A DNA stretch of 43,181 nucleotides from an uncultured Blautia sp. Lineage in GTDB: Bacteria; Bacillota; Clostridia; Lachnospirales; Lachnospiraceae. Positions 1 to 8,049 of this stretch are shown one piece after another; positions within the stretch are counted from its first letter, which is position 1; each line of letters opens with the position of its first letter. The position numbers and the translations under genes are program-made. The notes under the pieces were generated by a model. It was not told the origin of the DNA. It saw only the letters and a program-made list of their open reading frames with translations, and ran no database searches. The DNA lies in the NCBI GenBank assembly GCA_937893675.1, contig CALBGI010000069.1, positions 1 to 43,181 of the forward strand, read 5' to 3'.

Positions 1-46
1 CATTATGAGTTTAAAAACGTAGACAGTAAAGCTACCCAAGATTTAA

Positions 47-613
47 GCGCTTACCGAAGATCTGAAACCCAGCTTCGTTGTCTTCATCTGTACCTTTGAC
101 CCTTTTGGCTATGGACTGTACCGCTACACCTTCGAGCCCGCCTGCAAAGAGCGGGATTTCCTCCTCGGAGATGAAACCTGCCGGATTTTCCTGAACACCA
201 AAGGCCAGGATCCGGACGAGGTACCGCCGGAACTTGTCACCTTTTTAAAATATGTGGAAGACAGCAGCGCAGAATGCGCAGCTCAGACAAAAGACGAGCG
301 CATCACCCGGATTCACGACAACATCACCCGGCTTAAGAAAAGCAGAGAATGGGAGGCACATTACATGACCCTGGAAGAATATTTGCATCAGGAGGCAGAG
401 GATTTGGCAAAAGAAATCGCTCAGGATATGGCAAAAGATATCGCCCAGAACATGGCAAAAGATATCGCCCAAGACATGGCTCAAAATATGGCCAACGATA
501 TGCACGAGCGCTTTATCCGCCTGGTTTCCTCCATGGCTGCCGACGGGCTGACAGACCAAATCCCCAACCTTCAAAAAAATACGATCTTTAAAACAACATC
601 TAAAATTCTATAG
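47..613 (+). pseudogene. C-terminal remnant of Rpn-family (PD-(D/E)XK) transposase-like nuclease
   Basis: The open frame reads back from the TAG at 611 to about 47, where it meets in-frame stops (20-22 and 44-46), so the start and most of the nuclease domain are missing or frameshifted. The retained part contains the family hallmark FVVFICTFDPFGYGLYRYTF followed by a segment like ICRIFLNTKG (here TCRIFLNTKGQ), typical of the middle of Rpn/PD-(D/E)XK recombination-promoting nucleases. The C-terminal tail is a run of near-identical eight-residue units. An internal ATG at 254 could start a 119-residue product, but that would lack all of the catalytic domain. It lies convergent to the end of the polysaccharide locus. 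Family assignment rests on motif memory; decay is seen directly from the stops, although the left window edge hides the true 5' end. Confidence 0.7.
406..501 (+). repeat. Four tandem 24-bp units coding an 8-residue repeat
   Basis: Units at 406-429, 430-453, 454-477 and 478-501 each begin GGCAAAAGA or a close variant and encode A-K-[ED]-I-A-Q-[DN]-M-like octapeptides. The second and third units are almost identical, and the fourth is diverged. Such A/Q/D/M-rich tails are common at the C-terminus of Rpn-type proteins and probably form an extended helix; unit number may vary by slippage. Confidence 0.8.
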
Positions 614-634
614 CCAGCCGCAAATGCGGCTGGC
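613..634 (+). terminator. Strong GC hairpin at the stop of the Rpn remnant
   Basis: Ten-base perfect inverted arms (613-622 and 625-634) enclose a 2-base loop and overlap the TAG stop codon. There is no following T-run, so this could be a weak terminator or a stabilising 3' hairpin. The interval 635-825 shows no gene or other recognisable signal. Confidence 0.4.
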
Positions 635-825
635 CATCCTGAAAAATCCACTATAAAAAATCTCATCAAAGTATAGTGCAATATGTTCTATTATCTTTTT
701 CTCTCCTCCGGCAAAACTCATCGTTATTTCAGGAGCTGCAGCGAAACTTTGTCACCTTTATTTCCGCCAAACTCTGATACCTACGATTTCACCTCGAAGA
801 GGATTGGTCATAATTGCATATGATA

Positions 826-1365
826 CTATTCCATTTTCTCTGCCAAAAATCTCTGCACCCAATTCCCCAGCACACACCCTGCCATGCACCCAAGCCCATT
901 ATGGATCATGTCATCCCACTCAAACAGCCCTCTTGCCAGGACAAGCTGGCTCACCTCGATCACAGCCGCAATCAGAACACCGACACCCAGCGCATATTTC
1001 GGGGAAAACGCTCTCCTCAGCGCAAAAGGAAGCAGCAGACCTACCGGTGCCAGCAGCAAACAGTTGAGGCGTATCTGCTCAAACAAATCAAGATTACCTG
1101 TAGCAATCATTTCGTACCACGACCAAAAGGGCACCAGCTCATAACGCCGTGCCCCCGCTGTTCTTGTAAATATGGTAGATGCAAATACAATTCCCAGATA
1201 CAGCACCAGGATAAACCATGCTGCTGCCTGTGATTTTTTCAATCTGCCGCGCCGGACTCCAAAGAAAAGAAGCACTCCTGCTGCACATACAAGCAGGATA
1301 AAACCAACCGCTTCTCTCCATGACCAGACGCCCATGTGTGTCAGAAAAATTTGATACACGTCCAT
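826..1365 (-). CDS. VanZ-family membrane protein
   Basis: A 179-residue protein with about five hydrophobic segments. VanZ signatures are visible: RYELVPFWSW near residue 73, the NCLLLAPVGLLLPF block at about 100-113, AAVIEVSQL at about 133-141 and a DDMIHNGLGCMAG block at about 151-163. VanZ proteins are polytopic; the founding member gives low-level teicoplanin resistance, and homologues are frequent in cell-surface polymer loci. Its ATG lies 1 bp past the capG stop, so it is co-translated as the last gene of the locus. A second VanZ domain is fused to the LCP protein at 26583-28208, so the locus begins and ends with this fold. The molecular function of the family is not settled. Confidence 0.85.
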   Translation of the reverse strand: MDVYQIFLTHMGVWSWREAVGFILLVCAAGVLLFFGVRRGRLKKSQAAAWFILVLYLGIVFASTIFTRTAGARRYELVPFWSWYEMIATGNLDLFEQIRLNCLLLAPVGLLLPFALRRAFSPKYALGVGVLIAAVIEVSQLVLARGLFEWDDMIHNGLGCMAGCVLGNWVQRFLAEKME

Positions 1366-1366
1366 T

Positions 1367-2557
1367 CTAATCCCTTTTTCTCCAGACCATCTTGTCTACC
1401 ACTCCGGTGTAGCTCTGAATCAACTTCACCACCTTCGTGCTTACCTTTTCCTCTACATAATCCGGAACCGGAATTCCATAATCTCCCTCCAGATTCATCT
1501 GCACTGCCGTGTCCACCGCCTGCAGCAAGCTCTTCTCATCAATACCTGCCAGTACAAAGCAGGCCTTATCCAATGCCTCCGGCCGCTCTGTCGAGGTACG
1601 GATACACACTGCCGGGAACGGATGCCCCACACTGGTAAAAAAGCTGCTCTCCTCCGGCAAAGTACCGGAATCTGACACAACCGCAAATGCATTCATCTGC
1701 AGGTGGTTATAGTCATGAAAGCCCAGCGGTTCATGCTGGAGCACCCGTTTGTCCAGCACAAAGCCGGATGCTGCCAGACGGTTCCTGGAACGGGGATGGC
1801 AGGAATACAGGATCGGCATATCGTACTTTTCCGCCATTTTATTGATCGCAGTAAACAGAGATAAAAAATTCTTCTCCGTGTCGATATTTTCCTCCCGGTG
1901 GGCAGACAGCAAAATATACTTCCGCGGCTTTAATCCCAGCTTTTCTAAGATATCCGACTGTTCTATTTCCGCCAGGTTCTCATGCAGCACCTCCGCCATC
2001 GGGGAGCCGGTCACATAGACACGCTCTTTTGGAAGCCCGCACTCATGCAGATACTTCCTGGCATGCTCACTGTAGGCCAGGTTCACATCCGAGATGATAT
2101 CCACGATCCTACGGTTTGTCTCCTCCGGCAGACACTCATCCTTGCAGCGGTTTCCCGCTTCCATATGGAAAATCGGGATATGCAGACGTTTCGCTGCAAT
2201 GGCTGACAGACAGGAATTCGTATCCCCTAGGATCAGCAGTGCATCCGGCTGGATCTGCTTCATCAGCTTATAAGAACAGTTGATGATGTTTCCTACCGTT
2301 GCCCCCAGGTCATCCCCCACGGCATCCATATATACTTCCGGATCTGCAATCTTCAGATTCTCAAAGAAGATCCCATTCAGATTATAATCATAATTCTGCC
2401 CTGTGTGAGCCAGCACCACGTCAAAATATTTCCGGCACTTATTGATCACCGCCGCCAAACGGATGATCTCCGGACGGGTTCCCACAATGATCAGAAGCTT
2501 CAGCTTCCCGTTTTCTTTAAAATGAATATCCGAATAATCGGTCCTGATCTCTGTCAT
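1367..2557 (-). CDS. capG: UDP-N-acetylglucosamine 2-epimerase family, CapG/FnlC type
   Basis: A 396-residue non-hydrolysing UDP-GlcNAc 2-epimerase-type enzyme of the GT-B fold. Visible motifs are GTRPEIIRLAAVI (about 26-38), HTGQNYD (about 51), HMEAGNRCKDECLPEETNRR (about 131-150), SAHREENID (about 218) and SDSGTLPEESSFF (about 296). In the UDP-L-FucNAc pathway CapG performs the last C2 epimerisation, giving UDP-N-acetyl-L-fucosamine. Direct adjacency to capF, with capE just upstream, supports this role over ManNAc formation. Start ATG 2557 is preceded by AGGAGG. Cytoplasmic. CapG rather than WecB is an inference from the neighbourhood. Confidence 0.88.
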   Translation of the reverse strand: MTEIRTDYSDIHFKENGKLKLLIIVGTRPEIIRLAAVINKCRKYFDVVLAHTGQNYDYNLNGIFFENLKIADPEVYMDAVGDDLGATVGNIINCSYKLMKQIQPDALLILGDTNSCLSAIAAKRLHIPIFHMEAGNRCKDECLPEETNRRIVDIISDVNLAYSEHARKYLHECGLPKERVYVTGSPMAEVLHENLAEIEQSDILEKLGLKPRKYILLSAHREENIDTEKNFLSLFTAINKMAEKYDMPILYSCHPRSRNRLAASGFVLDKRVLQHEPLGFHDYNHLQMNAFAVVSDSGTLPEESSFFTSVGHPFPAVCIRTSTERPEALDKACFVLAGIDEKSLLQAVDTAVQMNLEGDYGIPVPDYVEEKVSTKVVKLIQSYTGVVDKMVWRKRD

Positions 2558-2570
2558 TTATATTTCCTCC

Positions 2571-3767
2571 TTACACCGGCTCAAAAAAAGTGTCCGGTCT
2601 TTCCGGGTTAAAAATCTCATTGCATGTCATAACAGTCACCAGATTCTCTGTCTCTGACAGATTGATGATATTGTGCGTCCACCCCGGGATCATATGAATT
2701 GCCTCGATCTTGTCTCCGCTGACTTCAAACTCTACGGTTTCCCCTGTATGGATATTTCTCTCCTGGATCAGCCCGTGCCCGGCAACCACAATAAAAAGCT
2801 CCCACTTGGAATTATGCCAGTGCTGCCCCTTCGTAATCCCCGGACGGCTGATATTGATACTCACCTGCCCGCAGTCCGCCGTATGTACCAGCTCTGTAAA
2901 ACTGCCCCTGTCATCGCAGTTCATCTTCAGTTCATACTTAAATTTCTCCACCGGAAGATAGGTCAGATAAAGACTGTACAGCTTTTTGGCAAAAGACCCC
3001 TCCGGCATTTTCGGCATCATCAGCGTCCGCGGCTGTGCCTTGAATTCCTCCAGCAGATCCACAATCTCTCCCAGCGTCACCTTGTGGGTTACCGGCACAC
3101 AGCAATAGCGCCCATTCTCCTTCAGAACCGTTTCCACACCGTCAAACTCGCAGTGGATCTCTTTTCCCTCCAACAGGTCAAACATGCCCTCTACCAGATC
3201 GTCAATATAGAGAAGCTCCAGCTCCGTGCTGCGGTCATTCACTGTGAACTCCTCGTCATTTGCCACAGCCCAACAGAACGTGGACACCGCAGAATTATAC
3301 TTCGGTCGGCTGTGCCCCATCAGATTCGGAAAACGGTAAACCGCCACCTTCGCTCCCGTTTCCTCTCCATACCGGAAAAACAGCTCTTCCCCTGCCTTTT
3401 TGGAACGGCCGTACTCGGAATTGCCGAATCTCCCCGCCATGGTGGCCTGAATGGAAGAACTCAGCATAATGGCCGCCTTATTATGATGCTTCTTCAAAAG
3501 CTCCAGAAGCTCAGAGGCAAAACCAAAATTCCCTTTCATAAAATCCTCCGAATGCTCCGGGCGGTTTACCCCGGCAAGGTTGAACACAAAGTCTGCCTTC
3601 TCGCAATAGCTGTCCAGCTCCTCCCTGGCCGAATCTATATCATACTCATAAATCTCATCAATCTGAATCCCCGGACGGGTACGGTTCTTGTTCTCTTTAA
3701 TGTTTTTTAAATTGGCTACAAGGGCCGTTCCTACCATGCCCTTCGCGCCGGTTATCAAAATATTCAT
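2571..3767 (-). CDS. capF: CapF/FnlB bifunctional reductase with C-terminal cupin
   Basis: A 398-residue protein. The N-terminus is an SDR fold with the dinucleotide loop ITGAKGMVGTAL (about 5-16), and SEYGRSKKAGEELFF (about 117-131) contains the Tyr-xxx-Lys pair. The C-terminal 110 residues are a cupin with GITKGQHWHNSKWELFIV, giving the His and Glu metal ligands. CapF acts after CapE: the cupin epimerises C3 of the 4-keto sugar and the SDR domain reduces C4, making UDP-N-acetyl-L-talosamine for CapG. The length matches the family (about 370-400). Start ATG 3767 has GGAGG upstream. It is separated from capE by a small independent transcription unit and its terminator, so it may need its own promoter; I found no convincing one. 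Confidence 0.9.
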   Translation of the reverse strand: MNILITGAKGMVGTALVANLKNIKENKNRTRPGIQIDEIYEYDIDSAREELDSYCEKADFVFNLAGVNRPEHSEDFMKGNFGFASELLELLKKHHNKAAIMLSSSIQATMAGRFGNSEYGRSKKAGEELFFRYGEETGAKVAVYRFPNLMGHSRPKYNSAVSTFCWAVANDEEFTVNDRSTELELLYIDDLVEGMFDLLEGKEIHCEFDGVETVLKENGRYCCVPVTHKVTLGEIVDLLEEFKAQPRTLMMPKMPEGSFAKKLYSLYLTYLPVEKFKYELKMNCDDRGSFTELVHTADCGQVSINISRPGITKGQHWHNSKWELFIVVAGHGLIQERNIHTGETVEFEVSGDKIEAIHMIPGWTHNIINLSETENLVTVMTCNEIFNPERPDTFFEPV

Positions 3768-3928
3768 ACCTTAGATTTCCTCCATTCCCAATGCTATATA
3801 CATAGGTATACATTTGATATGCTTATTATCCTCTGATAAAAATACATATGTTTTTCCAAAATTATCGTCCAGGGAAATTCTTTGTCTCAAGAACTAATCC
3901 AAATACTCGTTTCCAGAATGGAAAGAAA

Positions 3929-3952
3929 ATGCCAGTTTTTGTAAACTGGCAT
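3929..3952 (-). terminator. Rho-independent terminator between the small gene and capF
   Basis: Perfect 10-base arms (ATGCCAGTTT and its complement) flank a 4-base loop. On the minus strand the stem is followed by TTTCTTT. It lies 27 bp past the stop of the small gene at 3980 and upstream of capF, so transcripts from capE or the small gene should be at least partly stopped here. Confidence 0.75.
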
Positions 3953-3979
3953 TGTAACAAACAACGTTTATTTTATGCC

Positions 3980-4159
3980 TCATACTGCTTCTTTGTTATT
4001 TTTAACCTGCGTTTCATTCGAAGAAGGCCCCTCACATACTCCAAAACTGTGGGAACGATAAAATTCCCGAATCGACTTCGCCTCCAGTGAAAGCGGTTTT
4101 CTGACAGATAAATCCTTTTTTGTTACAAACGGCTGATCCGAAATACATGCGTAATTCAT
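3980..4159 (-). CDS. Unrecognised 59-residue small protein in its own transcription unit
   Basis: I do not recognise this protein. It begins MNYACISDQPFVTKKDLSVR and has no membrane segment or signal peptide. It is basic in its first two thirds and contains SIREFYRSHSFGVCEG near residues 29-43. The start at 4159 is chosen because AAGGA lies 6 bp upstream and because a near-consensus sigma-A promoter (-10 at 4191-4196) would leave an in-frame upstream ATG at 4189 almost at the -10 box. A strong terminator follows the stop. The gene breaks the capE-capF pair, which is normally contiguous, so it may be an inserted cargo gene, a regulator or a remnant. Confidence 0.5.
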   Translation of the reverse strand: MNYACISDQPFVTKKDLSVRKPLSLEAKSIREFYRSHSFGVCEGPSSNETQVKNNKEAV

Positions 4160-4190
4160 GGAAATCCTTCTTTCCTCTACTCTTTCCATG

Positions 4191-4220
4191 ATTATAGTAC
4201 CCGAAAATGCCGCATGTAAA
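4191..4220 (-). promoter_or_regulatory. Sigma-A promoter TTTACA-N18-TATAAT
   Basis: On the minus strand the -35 TTTACA is at 4215-4220 and the -10 TATAAT at 4191-4196, with 18 bp spacing. Transcription would start near 4184, about 25 bp ahead of the small gene's ATG at 4159. Confidence 0.75.
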
Positions 4221-4285
4221 GGCATAAATTATTGTTAGAATATTCTCCCTGAACATGAAAATATCAAGCTTCTTTTATCTGTTTC

Positions 4286-5332
4286 TTATCGTCCCTCCCA
4301 CTTCGCCAGCTCTTCTCTCACATAGCTCAGCTCCAGCAGCTTCGACTTCACCTGCTCCACATCCCACAAATCTGTATTGTTGGAGTTAAACTCGGTCAGC
4401 TTGTTTCTCTTCACATCTCCGTCTTTAAAATACTTGTCGTAATTCAAGTCACGTTTGTCACAGGGCACTCGGTAAAAATTCCCCATATCAATGGCATTGG
4501 CACATTCCTCGTTTGTGAGAAGCGTCTCATACATCTTCTCGCCGTGGCGGATACCAATCACCTTAATCTCATCCTCAGAACGGAACAGCTCTTTCACCGC
4601 CTGTGCCAGTACCTCAATGGTGCAAGCCGGAGCCTTCTGTACCATGATATCTCCGGATTCTGCATTCTGAAATGCAAATACTACCAGCTCAACTGCCTCT
4701 TCCAGGCTCATAACAAAACGAGTCATAGACGGCTCGGTAATGGTAATCGGATTGCCTGCTTTCATCTGCTCAATCCAAAGCGGTACGACAGAGCCTCTGG
4801 AACAAAGCACATTTCCGTAGCGGGTACAGCAGATGCTTGTCTTTTCCGGTGATACGGTTCTGGATTTTGCTACGATTACCTTCTCCATCATGGCCTTGCT
4901 TGTCCCCATAGCGTTCACTGGATATGCCGCCTTGTCTGTAGAAAGACAGATAATCTTCTTTACGCCTGCATCAATAGCAGCGGTCAGCACATTCTCGGTT
5001 CCCAGAACATTGGTCTTTACCGCCTCAACCGGGAAGAACTCACAGGACGGAACCTGCTTCAAAGCTGCGGCATGAAAAATATAATCTACGTTGTGCATGG
5101 CGTTACGCACAGACTGAATGTCCCGTACATCGCCTATGTAAAATTTAATCTTGTTGCTCACTTCTGGATACTTCGCCTGATATTCATGGCGCATATCGTC
5201 CTGCTTCTTTTCATCACGGGAAAAAATGCGGATTTCCCTGATATCTGTGTCAAGAAAACGGTTTAAAACGGCGTTGCCGAAAGAACCGGTGCCTCCGGTA
5301 ATTAATAGTGTTTTGTCTTTGAAAATGCTCAT
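4286..5332 (-). CDS. capE: UDP-GlcNAc 4,6-dehydratase/5-epimerase, CapE/FnlA type
   Basis: A 348-residue SDR enzyme. It has the NAD loop LLITGGTGSFGNAVL (about 9-23), FHAAALKQVPSCEFFPVEA (about 85-103), the active-site stretch CLSTDKAAYPVNAMGTSKA (about 129-147), in which Met and Lys occupy the usual Tyr-xxx-Lys positions as in this family, and RYGNVLCSRGSVVPL. It lacks membrane helices, unlike the larger dehydratase at 22918-24870. CapE dehydrates UDP-GlcNAc at C4-C6 and epimerises C5, the first step to UDP-L-FucNAc, feeding CapF and CapG. The start ATG follows AAAGGAA. It lies 6 bp after the acyltransferase gene and marks the return from AT-rich to ordinary base composition. Confidence 0.9.
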   Translation of the reverse strand: MSIFKDKTLLITGGTGSFGNAVLNRFLDTDIREIRIFSRDEKKQDDMRHEYQAKYPEVSNKIKFYIGDVRDIQSVRNAMHNVDYIFHAAALKQVPSCEFFPVEAVKTNVLGTENVLTAAIDAGVKKIICLSTDKAAYPVNAMGTSKAMMEKVIVAKSRTVSPEKTSICCTRYGNVLCSRGSVVPLWIEQMKAGNPITITEPSMTRFVMSLEEAVELVVFAFQNAESGDIMVQKAPACTIEVLAQAVKELFRSEDEIKVIGIRHGEKMYETLLTNEECANAIDMGNFYRVPCDKRDLNYDKYFKDGDVKRNKLTEFNSNNTDLWDVEQVKSKLLELSYVREELAKWEGR

Positions 5333-5338
5333 TTCCTT

Positions 5339-6439
5339 TTACCTCGTTAATAATATTTTTTTAATCTGCTTTTCTATTATATTTGCTATTTCTCTAACTT
5401 TAAAAATATCAAATAATTTACATCGTATTTTTTCTATAAAGCTACAAACCACAAAAATTAATAGAGCTCCTCCTAAAACTACTCCAACAAAGAGAAGCGC
5501 AGAAGTGTCTCTATATTTTGCAAAATAATTCCAAACAAATTTATAAAATGCTCCTGTCTGATGGAATAAATATACGCCAAAAGTTATCTTGCTTAAATTC
5601 GCCCAAAATTTGTAATTTTTAATTTTAAGTTTTGAAAAAAAACAAAGTAAATACACACTCTCCATAACAACAAGGGGGGATAGGTAACTGTAAAAATGGC
5701 CAGTTAATATTTCTTTTCCAAATATACTCATTGTTATTGTAGAAAGTGCAACTTTACTAAGAAAAATTAATACTATGCATAATACTGCCATCCCCCCAAA
5801 CCATTTCTTCGAAAAGTCTTGTTTATTAATTGAGAAAATCTGAAACCCATACTTTTTTATTCCAGCTCCAATCATGTATAAAATCGTAAGCCAAAGACTT
5901 GTATATCCACCTTGTACGCCAAAGGAAGATGCTCCCAAAACTTCTGAAATCCATGGCAAAAATCCAAACACAATCAATAAGCTCCAAATTAATCGTTGAA
6001 ACTTATTAAACTCTAATGTATTTATAATCCAATTCAATATAGGAATGAACCAAAACATCCCAAAATATGCTGTAAAATACCAAAATTGCTGGCTACATAT
6101 AGGAAAAAAAGCCTTAATAATATCTTCTACTCCTATTGAATTTGGAGTAAACACTAAAAGAATTAAGATACTCAGTACACTGTAAAAAAACACTTCTTGC
6201 CATAAATTAATTATACGACTAATTTTCCATTTCTTATCCACTAAAACATATCCACTAATGGCAGCATATATGTTCACAGCAACAATACTAGCACCTTCTA
6301 AAAACCACGCTATACCCCAGTTAATTGAAAATGGTGGTAAGGACTCATACTCTACCCCATAATTCAAAACATGTAAAACTACAACCATAAACATCGCAAT
6401 ACTGCGTAATAAATCTATTCCTGAGTTTCTCCCCCCCAC
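5339..6439 (-). CDS. Membrane acyltransferase (acyltransferase 3 family) with a G-tract at its start
   Basis: A 366-residue polytopic protein with about ten hydrophobic helices. It opens with the family motif NSGIDLLRSIAMFMVVVLH (about 5-23), whose Arg and His are the usual conserved pair. Acyltransferase 3 proteins O-acetylate or acylate exported polysaccharides at the membrane. In the present sequence the only in-frame start is GTG 6439, directly before a run of seven G. An ATG 2 bp upstream (6441), spaced about 6 bp from AAGGA, enters the gene only if one G is gained. ATG 6482 enters it only if one is lost. As read, ATG 6441 gives just eight codons. Expression may therefore depend on tract length. 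AT-rich like its upstream neighbours. Confidence 0.8.
   Translation of the reverse strand: MGGRNSGIDLLRSIAMFMVVVLHVLNYGVEYESLPPFSINWGIAWFLEGASIVAVNIYAAISGYVLVDKKWKISRIINLWQEVFFYSVLSILILLVFTPNSIGVEDIIKAFFPICSQQFWYFTAYFGMFWFIPILNWIINTLEFNKFQRLIWSLLIVFGFLPWISEVLGASSFGVQGGYTSLWLTILYMIGAGIKKYGFQIFSINKQDFSKKWFGGMAVLCIVLIFLSKVALSTITMSIFGKEILTGHFYSYLSPLVVMESVYLLCFFSKLKIKNYKFWANLSKITFGVYLFHQTGAFYKFVWNYFAKYRDTSALLFVGVVLGGALLIFVVCSFIEKIRCKLFDIFKVREIANIIEKQIKKILLTR
6431..6437 (-). repeat. G7 homopolymer at the acyltransferase start codon
   Basis: Seven C on the + strand (G on the coding strand) directly follow the GTG start. Three possible starts (6439, 6441, 6482) lie in three different frames relative to the gene, so each one-base change in the tract switches which start is productive. 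Confidence 0.75.
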
Positions 6440-6522
6440 ATTTTAAGTCCTTAATTTGCTTATTAATATCATTTTCCTGCATAATTGAAAACTCTCGATT
6501 CGTCAAAGTCTTTCATCCTTTA

Positions 6523-8046
6523 TTATTTCCTATTAATATTCAATAAACCCAAAAGATTTTTAATTACTTGTGCCTCTTTAGTTTTTAAAAACGGAATTAT
6601 CAAAATTGCTCCTACTAGTATAGAGCATAATATTGCTTGTATGAGCCAATCCATCCAACTTTTTGATGGAAAAATCATTATTATCCCTCTAGAAATCCAT
6701 CCTGCTATAACGACGGTACATGTATATATGCCATATCGCAAAAAATAATCTCTTAGTTTTTGCTTAAAACCATATTTATATAATAAATATGGTTCAACCC
6801 ACACATTTGTTGATAAATTACTCACTACAGTCCCAAGAAACACACCAATTAACCCCAATTTTTTTATCAAAAATATAGAAGCAATTAAATTAATCCCTGC
6901 TTCAAATAGAGGTTTGTATCTATCATTCCAAAATAATCCTAATGTCGTATTATAAATTATACAAGTTTGCCGCATACCCGACAAATAGTAGTTTATCATT
7001 ATTACTAATAAAACTGTTTCAGCTAAAAGAAATCTTTCACCAATCCATAGTTTTATAAAAAACTGTGCTAGATTAATAAAGCATACTGAAGTAAAACCAT
7101 AAAACAAATAATTTAAAAAAAACATTTGGTTAAAAATATCTTTTGATTTTTTTGTATCACCACTAACATTTAAATTGCCAACACTTGCAACTGCTGAATT
7201 AAAAATACTGTTAATAAAGCTTTTTAATACACCTAAAATCATATTATAATTTGAACAAATACCAACATTTACCAACCCATTTTCTACCAATGTGGTAATC
7301 AATACATTATCTGTTCCATTTACAATTACCCCTCCAATCTGATGACAGGTTTGCGCAAATACATATTTATATAAATCTTTTTTTTCCTCTTTTTTGATAT
7401 GTTCTTTATTATTACAAAGATATGGATACATTTTATTGCATACATAAGATATTCGCAGATTGGATACAATCGTACATACAATTGTCACTACCAAATATGC
7501 AATAAATTGTCGGGTTATTAGTAGCACTAGAAATTGGCCAATATTTTGTATGATAATAAACATAAGCCGATTTAAACTATTAATATATTCCTTTTGATCT
7601 GCTGATAAAATGGATCTTTTATATGTAAAAAAATATGATGCTGCTGAATTAATAAGGTACAAAATATATAAAAGTTTAAAATACGGTATTTCTTCATGTT
7701 TTCCTACAATAGTATCCAAAAACGGTATCAATCCTATACCTATGATAAATATAACACAACCTATTATTTGATATGCATTTTTATAGAAATTCATTAATGC
7801 TTGAATCTGTTTTGTGTTTTTTTCTGCAAGTGGCTTATATAATTTATATATAATAGCTGTTCCAATCCCTAGTTCTGCCAAAGAAAGCATGGATAAAATA
7901 TTTGAAAATAGTCCACTTACACCTAAATATGTTACGCCCAAAAAATAAATAAAAAAAGTTCTATTTACAAAACTTAAAATGCTAGTTGCTAATTGACAAA
8001 ACATAGAAACAGAACTGTTTCTTAAAGTATTATGTAATCTTCCCAT
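6523..8046 (-). CDS. wzx: Wzx-type polysaccharide flippase (MATE/MOP superfamily)
   Basis: A 507-residue integral membrane protein with about 12-14 helices. The N-terminus NTFFIYFLGVTYLGVSGLF-like segment (here NRTFFIYFLGVTYLG, about 28-42) and LSLAELGIGTAIIYKLYKPL (about 54-73) are typical of Lachnospiraceae and Streptococcus Wzx proteins. It should move the undecaprenyl-linked repeat unit across the membrane for polymerisation by the Wzy at 11754-12914. The ATG begins 3 bp after the previous gene's stop, implying translational coupling. The only flippase in the window, it is very AT-rich. Confidence in the family is high; the substrate is inferred from context. Confidence 0.92.
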   Translation of the reverse strand: MGRLHNTLRNSSVSMFCQLATSILSFVNRTFFIYFLGVTYLGVSGLFSNILSMLSLAELGIGTAIIYKLYKPLAEKNTKQIQALMNFYKNAYQIIGCVIFIIGIGLIPFLDTIVGKHEEIPYFKLLYILYLINSAASYFFTYKRSILSADQKEYINSLNRLMFIIIQNIGQFLVLLITRQFIAYLVVTIVCTIVSNLRISYVCNKMYPYLCNNKEHIKKEEKKDLYKYVFAQTCHQIGGVIVNGTDNVLITTLVENGLVNVGICSNYNMILGVLKSFINSIFNSAVASVGNLNVSGDTKKSKDIFNQMFFLNYLFYGFTSVCFINLAQFFIKLWIGERFLLAETVLLVIMINYYLSGMRQTCIIYNTTLGLFWNDRYKPLFEAGINLIASIFLIKKLGLIGVFLGTVVSNLSTNVWVEPYLLYKYGFKQKLRDYFLRYGIYTCTVVIAGWISRGIIMIFPSKSWMDWLIQAILCSILVGAILIIPFLKTKEAQVIKNLLGLLNINRK

Positions 8047-8049
8047 ACT

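Noticed and set aside
2673..3710. A 345-codon open frame on the + strand opposite capF.
   Set aside because: It is an antisense shadow of a well-supported gene, with no family features.
5669..5797. Six-base G or C runs inside the 5339-6439 acyltransferase.
   Set aside because: Too short to suggest frequent slippage, and the reading frame continues normally.
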